Shown here: in pieces, positions 8,192-16,084 of the stretch
How positions within the stretch are numbered: position 1 is the first letter of the stretch
Layout of the letters: every line of letters starts with the position of its first letter
Origin: Pseudomonas sp. LB-090624
GTDB lineage: Bacteria > Pseudomonadota > Gammaproteobacteria > Pseudomonadales > Pseudomonadaceae
Direction of reading: 5' to 3'
Assembly: GCF_003205205.1 (NCBI RefSeq)
Contig: NZ_QJRL01000004.1
Span: forward strand, 229,195-293,194
Length of the DNA stretch: 64,000 bases
Translations under genes and position numbers: made by a program
Notes under the pieces: generated by a model
Databases searched by the model: none
Told to the model about the DNA's origin: nothing
Seen by the model: only the letters and a program-made list of their open reading frames with translations

Positions 8192-8530
8192 ATGACAGCT
8201 GAAGAGAAGGCGCTCGGTAAACTGCTTGAATACGGGCATTTCCATCAGGAAGACAGCAAGGTAGAAGGCATTGCAAAGCGAGCCATGAGTCATGGTTACG
8301 ACAGCCTTACTCAACCGCAGAAAGCAGTTCTCAGTAAACACCTCACAAGAGACTGCGAAGGCGTCACGGACCCGGGCGGACACCACAATGGCTGTCAAGC
8401 AGAGCTTGAGGGTGAAGCTCTCGCCGAAGCGCTCGACAGAGAGAGCTACGGCGACGGTTTCATTTGTGACTCGTGCGACCAAGAATCACATGAGCATCAG
8501 CGCCAGTGGGACAAGATGAATGCTGAGTAA
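8192..8530 (+). CDS. Small acidic Cys/His-rich protein, probable metal binder
   Basis: The ATG at 8192 gives 112 residues; an extension to 8129 is less likely because it adds a Leu/Ser-rich stretch without a ribosome-binding site. The N-terminal half is helical (KALGKLLEYGHF). The C-terminal half has DCEG, HHNGC and FICDSCDQESHEHQ, giving Cys and His pairs spaced as in a zinc-ribbon-like fold. It has no signal peptide or membrane segment. It is the first island gene and is convergent with the CHAT gene, with a terminator between them. Family not identified; a role as an adaptor or regulator would be speculation. Confidence 0.65.
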   Translation: MTAEEKALGKLLEYGHFHQEDSKVEGIAKRAMSHGYDSLTQPQKAVLSKHLTRDCEGVTDPGGHHNGCQAELEGEALAEALDRESYGDGFICDSCDQESHEHQRQWDKMNAE

Positions 8531-8577
8531 GTCCTGACCTGCACACCTCGACGGTGATCGTGTAGCAACATGAAAAA

Positions 8578-8611
8578 GCGCTTAAGCCCCGGAGCACTAG
8601 GACTTGAGCGC
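8578..8611 (-). terminator. Terminator between the island's convergent genes
   Basis: A 9-bp stem (8578-8586 with 8603-8611, one G-U pair) is followed on the minus strand by CTTTTTC. It suits the CHAT gene, whose stop is about 35 bp away, and may act weakly in the other direction. Confidence 0.7.
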
Positions 8612-8645
8612 CTCTTTACCTTCAAGCATAAGCGTACGCGTTGGC

Positions 8646-10823
8646 CTAGCAATCCCCAAGCGGCGTGCTTTCCGACATGCCGTACCCATCCAGCAAGATC
8701 ACAAGCAGCTCAGGTCGACCTACCTGGCAATAAAGCATAGTTTCCATAAGCGGCTTTTCTCCACAGACAAGGTTGACGAGATCCGCCGCATCCAGCCCAC
8801 TATGACGTGATACCGAATCGATCAACTTCTCGTACCACCTCTCGTCCATACTATTTATATTCATGTTCGCCTCCATATGAATCTTCATATACTGCTCCTC
8901 GGTGATTAACCCCCGCTCATCGCGGAACATATGAAGAACATCAGTAGCGAACGACATGCGGAAAAAGCCGGCCATAAATGACCGCCAAGAGATACTACCT
9001 ACTTTCAAAGTTTTTAACGCAGGCAAGAATGAATGTATCCGATAAATAATCCTAGCCATGAACACCGCTGAATCTCTTGCATCTACAGGCAGAAAAGTCC
9101 CTACCACACTTCTTGCACCAGACCGAAGAAGTCCATTTGCCACACTTGCATGAGACCCACCAATTGCCGATGTTGAACATGCACTTAGCAGGACAATCGG
9201 GGGCACCCTCGCCCTACCCGCGAGTCCCCAAGTGTCTAATTTTTCATTCCCAATTTTGAGCCACCCAGGCTTATTATCTCCATCATGACCACCATGACAA
9301 TCGAATATCACTATAGCCTTATCAAAGTCATTTAATGCATTTACCACTTCCTCTACAGTAACGACATCCACAAACTTAATCGAGATTTTATCTTTCACCT
9401 TATAGAACTCGATTGACGTTTGCAGCATAGTTCGGATCGGGTCGACAGCCCCGAAAGACCTGATAATCAAAACTTCACGCAAAATATCTTCAGGGATAAA
9501 GGCACGCCCACCGACTAAAGTATTTTGCAGGAAAAAGTTTCCTGGCGTCATAGGTATCTTAGACACCTCATGACTAATCATCAGAGGTAACTCCTTCAAG
9601 TAGACCCATTCGAGTGGTACATCGCTACATATTTTTAAGCTATCTACTCCTTTCGAGATAAGCTCGCCAAGCTTTTCCCCCCAATGCGCTTTCAGGTCGA
9701 TATTCAACCCCTTGAAGCGCTGCTGCAACAGCGTGCCTGAGCGCTCATCATTCCGCTGATATATACGCTCAATCTCCTTAAATTTTGGAAAATTTAAATT
9801 AACAGAATTTGGAAGTCGAAGTACTGGCAGGGTCTCGGCTGCTGCAAGGCTAGCGACGGCCAAGTTTGTTATCAACAATTCATGCTGTCGCTGCGAAAGG
9901 ACTAGTGCAACCGCTGGATCGTGGTAAGGATTGTCCCTTTCAGTTATGCGGTCATCTTCCACAGTTACATTTGAATACCATGGATTCCTGATTAGCCCCT
10001 TTTTTATAAAATCCCTATGCCAGCCAACTTTAACCTTTCGAAGGATTTGATTCCAGAAATTCTGATTAATATTATAGAGAGGACCATAAATAGCAGGAAC
10101 ATAGATTACAGCCTCCTGCCGCATTTCTTGCGCAGGATTTGACGTCCGCATAACAAATTCAGCACTGGCGGCAACTGAATCAATATAATCCTGTGGATTT
10201 GACGCGTCTAAATCCTCTATCTTCTCAGGCACAAACCCCAGGCTGATCATCACTAGCTCGTTTGCTAAGGTGACACCGCCATTTCGAAATTTCAGTTTCG
10301 ACGGTTCATTGTACGGCGAGCGCAGCTTTGGGATCACCGTATTCTCACCCTCGCCGCTGATTTGAACGGCCGCACTGCGAACCAAGTCATAAATAGCGGC
10401 ATCTAACCGATTGCAAGGATGAATATCTGACAATGACCTAAAATCTACAACACCCTCCTCTGCTAAATCCGACACTATCAGCAGATAGACATCCTCGCTA
10501 AAAGTCATGAGCTTTAATCTTGGAACCATTTCAGAGAGACATAAAACCACGTTAATTCCACCCTCAATGATTCCAGGCAAATGATCCAACACCTGTTCAC
10601 CAATGGCAGCAACACCTAATGAAGCACACGCTGACCGCTGCTTTAAAAAATCTTTGTGCTCCAAAAACAGCTCTGATGTGTCATGTGGCAACAATGATGC
10701 AAATGTAAGTAAATTTAGGAACCGCGGCTGTGCCACAGCCACACTAAACCCTTGAAACAAGGTAGTTTGCTCACTGTACGGCATGATCAGCCAGTAGTTA
10801 ATTGAAGCCACATTTTCCTCCAT
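8646..10823 (-). CDS. CHAT-domain (caspase-like) protein, candidate defence effector
   Basis: The protein has 725 residues. The C-terminal third is a CHAT cysteine-peptidase domain. The catalytic His lies in FDCHGG (His 510) and the Cys in LLSACSTS (Cys 549), followed by the family's closing pattern ANGLLRSGARSVVGT and a Val-Asp-x-x-Asp-Ser-Ala stretch. The first about 460 residues form a soluble region with no TPR or WD repeats and no membrane segment that I can see. CHAT proteases are caspase relatives used in bacterial immunity, for example with TPR partners or gasdermins. No gasdermin or CRISPR gene is nearby, so the substrate is unknown. The A/T-rich codon use differs from the core genes. 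The ribosome-binding site is weak. Confidence 0.8.
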   Translation of the reverse strand: MEENVASINYWLIMPYSEQTTLFQGFSVAVAQPRFLNLLTFASLLPHDTSELFLEHKDFLKQRSACASLGVAAIGEQVLDHLPGIIEGGINVVLCLSEMVPRLKLMTFSEDVYLLIVSDLAEEGVVDFRSLSDIHPCNRLDAAIYDLVRSAAVQISGEGENTVIPKLRSPYNEPSKLKFRNGGVTLANELVMISLGFVPEKIEDLDASNPQDYIDSVAASAEFVMRTSNPAQEMRQEAVIYVPAIYGPLYNINQNFWNQILRKVKVGWHRDFIKKGLIRNPWYSNVTVEDDRITERDNPYHDPAVALVLSQRQHELLITNLAVASLAAAETLPVLRLPNSVNLNFPKFKEIERIYQRNDERSGTLLQQRFKGLNIDLKAHWGEKLGELISKGVDSLKICSDVPLEWVYLKELPLMISHEVSKIPMTPGNFFLQNTLVGGRAFIPEDILREVLIIRSFGAVDPIRTMLQTSIEFYKVKDKISIKFVDVVTVEEVVNALNDFDKAIVIFDCHGGHDGDNKPGWLKIGNEKLDTWGLAGRARVPPIVLLSACSTSAIGGSHASVANGLLRSGARSVVGTFLPVDARDSAVFMARIIYRIHSFLPALKTLKVGSISWRSFMAGFFRMSFATDVLHMFRDERGLITEEQYMKIHMEANMNINSMDERWYEKLIDSVSRHSGLDAADLVNLVCGEKPLMETMLYCQVGRPELLVILLDGYGMSESTPLGDC

Positions 10824-11076
10824 TGATGTGATTCTCGTTAGGGACCGCTTGATAATCTTAGAACGAAGATAGCCGCATTAAGAAATCTCAATACCACGCT
10901 CAACTTTTGGTATCAAGCTGCGAAAATACACGCTCCAACGACACCACCAGTTTTCGCTATCAAGAGCAAAGGTTTCTCATCACACAACGCATGAATTAAC
11001 AGGGAATGGCGCACGATCTGTCCCAGGTCCGCCCCGATGAATCACCACCTTTGCCAACGCATACGCACCGCCTGCA

Positions 11077-11092
11077 CTGTATAAATACACAG
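11077..11092 (+). promoter_or_regulatory. LexA (SOS) box in the island
   Basis: CTGT, eight A/T-rich bases, ACAG: a perfect match to the gamma-proteobacterial LexA operator. It ends 17 bp before the ATG at 11110 and lies about 250 bp upstream of the divergent CHAT start. It implies DNA-damage control of the rightward gene, or of what that gene was before it was rearranged. Confidence 0.7.
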
Positions 11093-11109
11093 AACCAAGC
11101 GGCATCGCC

Positions 11110-11370
11110 ATGACCTCTAACGTTCTTGATCAGCAACCGCTTCGCCTCAACCTGGACGAGAATCAGATCGAAGCAATCGCGTGGCATATGGATCACCTGC
11201 CACTCAGTTTTAGGGGCGTTCATTGTGCACCGGCCCGAGACCTGCTGGGCTGGAGTATCCCCGACCTCAGCTCAGCATCTAACGTTTCGCCACAGGCCAT
11301 TCAGCGGCTTGAGGGAGGCGCTTCTTTCAATGAAGTCAGCATGCATTCGCGCCCACCGCCGGCCCGATGA
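11110..11370 (+). pseudogene. Truncated or hybrid helix-turn-helix gene under a LexA box
   Basis: The frame encodes 86 residues. The first about 40 do not resemble a known family. Then ARDLLGWSIPDLSSASNVSP and QAIQRLEGGASF match the core of a Cro/CI (XRE) helix-turn-helix, which usually continues for another 20-40 residues. The frame instead runs into the antisense of a phage-tail gene near 11335 and stops at 11370. The 3' part is therefore lost at a recombination junction, and the N-terminal part may itself be a fusion. With its LexA box it looks like the remains of a prophage control gene. A short functional regulator cannot be excluded. Confidence 0.55.
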
Positions 11371-11521
11371 TCGGCAGGGATTCCAGCTTAGCAGCCGCGC
11401 CGGTCATGTCACTGACCGCCCCCGTCAGCGGACCCAGCATACCGTCAAGAGTTGTTCGGCCCGCTACCCCCGCCGCCACCAGAGAGGACAGCGAGGAAGT
11501 CAGTAGTTCCATGTAGGCCAT
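11336..11521 (-). pseudogene. Phage-tail gene fragment downstream of the tape measure
   Basis: A strong AGGGAGG ribosome-binding site and ATG lie just after the tape-measure stop codon, so this was the next gene of a phage tail operon. Only 61 codons remain (Ala/Gly/Leu-rich, with GMLGPLTGAV and LPIIGPAVGAN) before the frame ends at a junction with the HTH fragment coming from the other side. The family cannot be named from this piece. Confidence 0.55.
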
Positions 11522-11531
11522 GGCACCTCCC

Positions 11532-12469
11532 TTAAATGATGTGAGCCGCATCAAACAGCTGAATCGACGCCTGACGGGTCTCCACCTCGCGCTGAAACAC
11601 CCCCCACATCGCGCGCAACGTCTGGCTGGCCTCGCGCACGATCTGGTTAGAGTCTTTCACATCGCCATGCACGGTAATGGGCATGACCGGAGCGAAGGTG
11701 AATGACTGGTCAACCTTGGCCGGCTCGGGCTTCGCCTTTTCGACCGGCTTGGCTGCTACGGCAGCGGCTGCCTGCGCCGGGACGGGCGGCGGCGATTCCT
11801 TGACCAGTGCGCGAACCACCGCACCAGGTGCAGGGCCTTTCTGCCCTCCTTGAGCCGTGGCATCCCCTGCTGACTGCGGTGATGCCTTCGCCACCGCCGC
11901 ACCGAGCGCAGGCGCTTCGACCTTCGGCACCTCTTTGGCCTGGGGTTTTTCTTCAACCACCTTCACTGCCGATGCCTTGGCCACAGCCGCTCCAAGCACC
12001 AGCCCCAGCCTTCGGCGCCTCTTTGGCCCTAGGATTTTCTTCGGCAACCTGCTCCGCCGGATCATCGCCGAACAGCTTTTTACCCAGCCAGCTTCCGAGT
12101 GACTCGCCGCCCATGCCACCCAATACCATGCCGATGGCACCACCGACGGCGCCGCCAATTGCGGTACCGAGCACCGGAACGACGGAGCCGACCGCCGCGC
12201 CAACCGAAGCCCCGTATGCACCACCTGCCCAAGCGCCGGCTACGCCACCGGCCAGACCACCGTACCCCTCTGCCTTCTCATCCGCGCGTTTCAGCGTTCA
12301 TCGCCACATCAAGCACACCAGGCACCGCATCGATCAGCCTGCCACCGGGTACTTTCGACAACGCCTTGGTCACGCCGCGTACGCTATGCACCGCACGCGC
12401 GACGCCACCCACCTCCCCCGCAATGTTGCTGGCACCGACAAGCGCTGGCATGGTCGGCGCTGGCGGCAA
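11532..12469 (-). pseudogene. Phage tail tape-measure gene, C-terminal remnant with two frameshifts
   Basis: Three minus-strand frames join into one protein end. The first piece ends LDVAMNAETRG and a frameshift near 12280 leads to the second, which carries GTAIGGAVGGAIGMVLGGMGG; a shift near 12000 leads to the third, with an Ala/Lys/Pro-rich stretch and the end VMPITVHGDVKDSNQIVREA then QLFDAAHII. The Gly-zipper helix, the Ala/Pro linker and the VHGDV...LFDAAH end are typical of P2-like or tailocin tape-measure proteins. The 5' part of the gene is missing; the Pro-rich coding can be followed only to about 12540. It is a decayed prophage or tailocin fragment, not functional. Confidence 0.65.
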
Positions 12470-12625
12470 ATGTACTGCAGGGACTTTGGCCGGCGGCGCC
12501 GGAACTTTCGGGGTACTGACTGGGGGGACCGTGGCGGGGTACTTGGGGTGCGGCGCCCATCCGCCAGCGATCCAGCCCGCCGGCGCCGACGTCGACGCGC
12601 TCGGCGACTGCCAGGCTCACCAGGC

Positions 12626-12730
12626 GATACGACAATGGTACGAAAACACTATGGGCGATGGATCTCCAAAGATACTAAGAGCATGGCAGAGATCGTATCT
12701 AAAATGATGGGGTTCAATGCCAGCTCTTGA
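12626..12730 (+). pseudogene. Tyrosine integrase, C-terminal scar
   Basis: Thirty-four codons encode DTTMVRKHYGRWISKDTKSM and then AEIVSKMMGFNASS before a TGA at 12728-12730. The order TTMV..HYGRWI matches the end of phage and island integrases: the last part of box II and the catalytic Tyr in HYG. Everything upstream, including the Arg-His-Arg residues, is gone. The piece lies 64 bp before the SEFIR start, which suggests that the deletion removed the island's integrase. Confidence 0.7.
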
Positions 12731-12794
12731 AATTGAATCGCATCACATCTTAAGCTGCACCTGCCACGCACAACAGCGCACTCGGAAAAAACAC

Positions 12795-14216
12795 ATGAAA
12801 AATCCAAAAATATTCATATCCTATAGTTGGTCTAATCCAACACACGAACGCTGGGTGTTAGAGCTAGCAGAAAATCTAATGGCTTCAGGTATTGAAGTGG
12901 TATTGGATAAATGGGATTTGAAACCCGGCCATGATTCGATAGCTTTCATGGAGTCAATGGTTACGGATCCCACCATTGATAAAGTACTAATGGTTTGTGA
13001 CAAGGTTTATTCCGAAAAAGCTGACGGCCGAAATGGTGGCGTCGGTACAGAAACGCAGATCATCTCGAAGCGTGTTTATGAAGCAATCAACCAAGAGCGA
13101 TTCATTGCTATCATCGCGGAGAAAGATGAAGAAGGAAAAGCCTATACGCCCACCTTCTACCATTCCAGACTCTATATAGATTTAAGCAGCCCCGATAGCT
13201 ACACCGAACGCTTTGAAGAACTCATCAGATGCATTTTTAATCAACCTCAGCACAAAAAGCCTCAACTTGGTAAAAAGCCCGAGTTTCTTACGAATGAGGT
13301 GAGTATTAGCTTAGGAACATCCCCCCTGGCAAAACGTGCGACCACCTCGATCCGCGAAACCAAATCCAACTCTGGAGCGGCACTTGAGGAATACCTATCA
13401 CTCTATTCGGACAATCTTGAGCGGGTCAGAATACAACCACAGGCAAATTTGGCATTTGATGAGCAAGTCTTAAATAGCATTAACGAATTCACCAGCACAC
13501 GCAACGAACTGCTCCAAGTGATTACCAACGCCATAAGATATATGGAAAGCGAAGAGTGCACTATTCAGCTGCACCGCTTCTTAGAGTCACTGCTTAAATA
13601 CCACAATGCACCTGAAGGAACCAGTAGTTACCGCGAATCAGACTTTGATAACTTTGTATTTATTATTCACGAAATCTTCCTTTACACAATTGCGATCGCT
13701 ATTAAATACAATAAATTTGGGGTGGCCACAGGGTTGCTTGACAAAAGCTATTACATAAACTCCGGCCGTTCTCAACCGTACATGTCTGGATTCGAATGCT
13801 TCTACAAAAATGCATCTAGTTTGGAACAAAGAAACCAGAGACTGGATCTCAACAGGGCTTCTTTGAGCGCAGATATCACCAAAGAAAATAATACTGCAAG
13901 CGGAGTTGAATTCAGCCTGTTAATGCAGACAGATTTCTTGCTGTTCTTGCGTAGCGAACTCAAAGGAGCGTTTTGGTGGCCTAAAACTCTCGTGTACCTT
14001 GGGCACTTCCCAGGAGCGTTTGAGATTTTCATAAGATCGTCTTCAGCTGCATATTTTGAGACGATCAAACAGCTGCTCAAGATCACGGGTAAGACCGAGC
14101 TTGAGGAATTTGTAGTAACAGCCGCTAAGCGCGGAGCACGATATTATGGGCTTAGTGCATGGGGGATTGACTGGAGCCGGCTCATGAACCTGAATGAGCT
14201 AGCCTGTATGGCATAA
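12795..14216 (+). CDS. SEFIR (TIR-like) domain protein, candidate anti-phage effector
   Basis: The ATG at 12795 gives 473 residues beginning directly before the domain; an in-frame ATG at 12717 would run through the integrase scar junction and is less likely. Residues 4-145 form a SEFIR domain: KIFISYSW, then LDKWDLKPGHD with the conserved Trp-Asp-Leu and Gly, FMESMV, and GGVGTETQII. The rest is helix-rich without repeats or membrane segments and may be the sensor. SEFIR/TIR proteins in bacteria are NAD-depleting abortive-infection effectors, and single-gene bacterial SEFIR defence has been described. The gene is A/T-rich and sits at the island edge near tRNA-Ser. NADase activity is inferred, not shown. 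Confidence 0.8.
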   Translation: MKNPKIFISYSWSNPTHERWVLELAENLMASGIEVVLDKWDLKPGHDSIAFMESMVTDPTIDKVLMVCDKVYSEKADGRNGGVGTETQIISKRVYEAINQERFIAIIAEKDEEGKAYTPTFYHSRLYIDLSSPDSYTERFEELIRCIFNQPQHKKPQLGKKPEFLTNEVSISLGTSPLAKRATTSIRETKSNSGAALEEYLSLYSDNLERVRIQPQANLAFDEQVLNSINEFTSTRNELLQVITNAIRYMESEECTIQLHRFLESLLKYHNAPEGTSSYRESDFDNFVFIIHEIFLYTIAIAIKYNKFGVATGLLDKSYYINSGRSQPYMSGFECFYKNASSLEQRNQRLDLNRASLSADITKENNTASGVEFSLLMQTDFLLFLRSELKGAFWWPKTLVYLGHFPGAFEIFIRSSSAAYFETIKQLLKITGKTELEEFVVTAAKRGARYYGLSAWGIDWSRLMNLNELACMA

Positions 14217-14222
14217 CGCCTT

Positions 14223-14248
14223 AGCGATGCCGCAAGATGGGCATCGCT
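14223..14248 (+). terminator. Hairpin after the SEFIR gene
   Basis: A perfect 9-bp stem (14223-14231 with 14240-14248) begins 6 bp after the stop codon. There is no T-run, so it may be a weak terminator or an RNA-stabilising stem. Confidence 0.45.
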
Positions 14249-14353
14249 CACCCCATAATCAAGCTGATATTCAACGGCCCACTACGGCCTATAGCGGCAT
14301 AAGAAGCTGCGTTTCTGCCCTAGATCTGCCCTAACCGCGATCCCCGAAACGAC

Positions 14354-14389
14354 GAAGCCCCCGAAAACATCAACGTTTTCGGGGGCTTC
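14354..14389 (-). terminator. Terminator downstream of tRNA-Ser
   Basis: A perfect 15-bp stem with a 6-base loop lies 13 bp beyond the tRNA 3' end on the minus strand. It resembles the hairpin at 7898-7929, which sits at the other att copy. Confidence 0.7.
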
Positions 14390-14400
14390 GGCTACTTCGC

Positions 14401-14429
14401 GTATGGCGGAGAGATAGGGATTTGAACCC
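14401..14429. repeat. att-like direct repeat, right copy (inside tRNA-Ser)
   Basis: 29 bp identical to 7936-7964. It includes the CCA end and the T-arm side of tRNA-Ser. Confidence 0.85.
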
Positions 14430-14493
14430 TAGGTACTGTTGCCAGTACAACGGATTTCGAATCCGTCCCGTTCGACCACTCCGGCATCTCTCC
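14403..14493 (-). tRNA. tRNA-Ser (anticodon CGA)
   Basis: The 91-nt class II tRNA starts GGAGAGATGCCGGAG, has the anticodon loop TTCGAAA (CGA), a long variable arm, the T-loop GGTTCAAATCC and an encoded CCA. It reads UCG codons. The island at 7936-14429 is integrated at its 3' end and keeps the tRNA intact. Confidence 0.95.
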
Positions 14494-14584
14494 AATGCCG
14501 CGCATCATACCAGCGTTCTTTTAAAACGCAAACCTTTTTTTAAAAAAAATCGCGTGGTATCAGGCGCTTGCGTGAACGCGTCGC

Positions 14585-15295
14585 TTACAGCGGCACGCCC
14601 AGGCGCTTGGCAACTTCTTCGTAGGCTTCGATCACGTCGCCCAGGCCCTGACGGAAGCGGTCCTTGTCCATCTTCTTGCGGGTTTCCTTGTCCCACAGGC
14701 GGCAGCCGTCCGGGCTGAACTCGTCGCCCAGCACGATCTGGCCGTGGAATACGCCGAACTCCAGCTTGAAGTCCACCAGCAGCAGGCCGGCGTCATCGAA
14801 CAGCTTGCTCAGCACTTCGTTGACCTTCAACGACAGCTTCTTCATTTCTACCAGTTGCTCGGCGGTGCCCCAGCCGAACGCGACAACGTGGGATTCGTTG
14901 ATGAAGGGGTCGCCCTTCTCGTCGTTCTTCAGGAACAGCTCGAAGGTGGACGGCTCCAGCTTGATGCCCTCCTCCACGCCCAGGCGCTTGACCAGGCTGC
15001 CGGCAGCGTAGTTGCGCACTACGCACTCGACCGGGATCATGTCCAGTTTCTTCACCAGGCACTCGTTGTCGCCCAGCAGCTTGTCGAACTGGGTCGGCAC
15101 ACCGGCTTCTTCCAGTTTCTGCATGATGAAGGCGTTGAACTTGTTGTTCACCATGCCTTTGCGGTCCAGCTGTTCGATGCGCTTGCCGTCGAACGCCGAA
15201 GTGTCGTTACGGAACAGCAGGATCAAGCGGTCGGCGTCATCGGTCTTGTAAACCGATTTGGCCTTGCCGCGGTAAAGTTCGTCGCGTTTTTCCAT
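14585..15295 (-). CDS. purC: Phosphoribosylaminoimidazole-succinocarboxamide synthase
   Basis: The 236-residue length is typical of the short bacterial PurC. It joins CAIR and aspartate with ATP in purine synthesis. Recognisable stretches are [10 protein letters not shown] at the start, [22 protein letters not shown], and [11 protein letters not shown] before a [13 protein letters not shown] motif that binds nucleotide and metal. It is the last gene of the minus-strand run dapA-bamC-MBL hydrolase-purC, with 30 bp to its upstream neighbour. The tRNA-Ser gene follows about 90 bp downstream. Cytoplasmic. Confidence 0.97.
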   Translation of the reverse strand: MEKRDELYRGKAKSVYKTDDADRLILLFRNDTSAFDGKRIEQLDRKGMVNNKFNAFIMQKLEEAGVPTQFDKLLGDNECLVKKLDMIPVECVVRNYAAGSLVKRLGVEEGIKLEPSTFELFLKNDEKGDPFINESHVVAFGWGTAEQLVEMKKLSLKVNEVLSKLFDDAGLLLVDFKLEFGVFHGQIVLGDEFSPDGCRLWDKETRKKMDKDRFRQGLGDVIEAYEEVAKRLGVPL

Positions 15296-15325
15296 GATTG
15301 GGCTCCGCTTGCTTGAGGTGTTGGG

Positions 15326-16084
15326 CTAGGCGATTTCGCGCCAGTCGAGCCCGTGTTCCTGATTCGCCACCTGGAGCCAGTCCGGGTCACACCCGAGGGT
15401 GTCGACAAAGCACTGGCGGGCCAAGTGTGGCAGGTTGTTCTTGCTGCTGAGGTGGGCCAGCACCAGGTGTTGCAGGTTGTTCCAGCCCAACTCGTGCACC
15501 AGGCGCGCAGCCTGGTGATTGTTCAAATGCCCTTGCATGCCACCCACCCGCTGCTTCAGAAAAGCCGGGTAGTGACCACGTGCCAGCAGGTCGCGGCAGT
15601 GGTTGGCCTCGATCAGCAGTGCATCCAGGCCCTGATAACGTTCCAGCAACAGCGCGTCGTAAGAGCCCAGGTCGGTCAGCATGCCAAAGCGCCGCTTGCC
15701 GTCGCTGACCACATACTGCAACGGCTCGTAGGCGTCGTGCTCGACCCGCGCTGCGGTTACTTCCAGGCTGCCGATACGCAGGCTTTCGCCACACGCGAGA
15801 AAACCGGCCACCTCCACCGGCTTGCGCATGCCGCGCAAAGTCCCTTGGCTGAGGTAGACCGGTACATTGTAGCGCCGTGACAGCAAGCCGACCCCATGCA
15901 CGTGGTCGGCATGTTCGTGGGTGACCAGCACTGCACTGAGCTGAGCTGCAGAAACCCCGAGCAGCGCCAGGCGCCGCTCGGTTTCACGCAGGGAAAAGCC
16001 GCAATCGACCAGGATGAAGGTGTCACCACTGGCGATCAGCGTGCCGTTCCCTTGGCTGCCGCTTCCGAGTACCGCGAAGCGCAC
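15326..16084 (-). CDS. MBL-fold metallohydrolase (YycJ/WalJ-like)
   Basis: The protein has 252 residues with the metallo-beta-lactamase signature THEHADHVHG (His 56, His 58, Asp 60, His 61), a GSGSQGN start, and a second metal-site region including IEANHC. This arrangement is that of the YycJ/WalJ-like group, single-domain putative nucleases. It starts with GTG directly abutting the bamC stop codon (TAAGTG), so translation is probably coupled. The same place between bamC and purC is usual in Pseudomonas by my recollection. The substrate is not known from the sequence. Confidence 0.85.
   Translation of the reverse strand: MRFAVLGSGSQGNGTLIASGDTFILVDCGFSLRETERRLALLGVSAAQLSAVLVTHEHADHVHGVGLLSRRYNVPVYLSQGTLRGMRKPVEVAGFLACGESLRIGSLEVTAARVEHDAYEPLQYVVSDGKRRFGMLTDLGSYDALLLERYQGLDALLIEANHCRDLLARGHYPAFLKQRVGGMQGHLNNHQAARLVHELGWNNLQHLVLAHLSSKNNLPHLARQCFVDTLGCDPDWLQVANQEHGLDWREIA

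Larger units (their letters stand above)
7936..14429. mobile_element. tRNA-Ser genomic island with defence-type genes, integrase lost
   Basis: About 6.5 kb is bracketed by 29-bp direct repeats that copy the 3' end of tRNA-Ser. This is the usual product of site-specific integration by a tyrosine recombinase. The coding DNA inside (8.6-10.8 and 12.8-14.2 kb) is clearly richer in A/T than the flanking core genes. It carries phage-tail remnants and only the last codons of an integrase gene, so the island appears fixed unless an integrase is supplied in trans. The intact genes encode a small Cys-rich protein, a CHAT protein and a SEFIR protein. Each repeat is adjacent to a terminator hairpin of similar design. 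Confidence 0.8.

Noticed and set aside
11807..12730. 307-codon plus-strand frame through the phage region
   Set aside because: Mostly the antisense of tape-measure sequence; only the last 34 codons resemble a real protein, and these are listed as the integrase scar.
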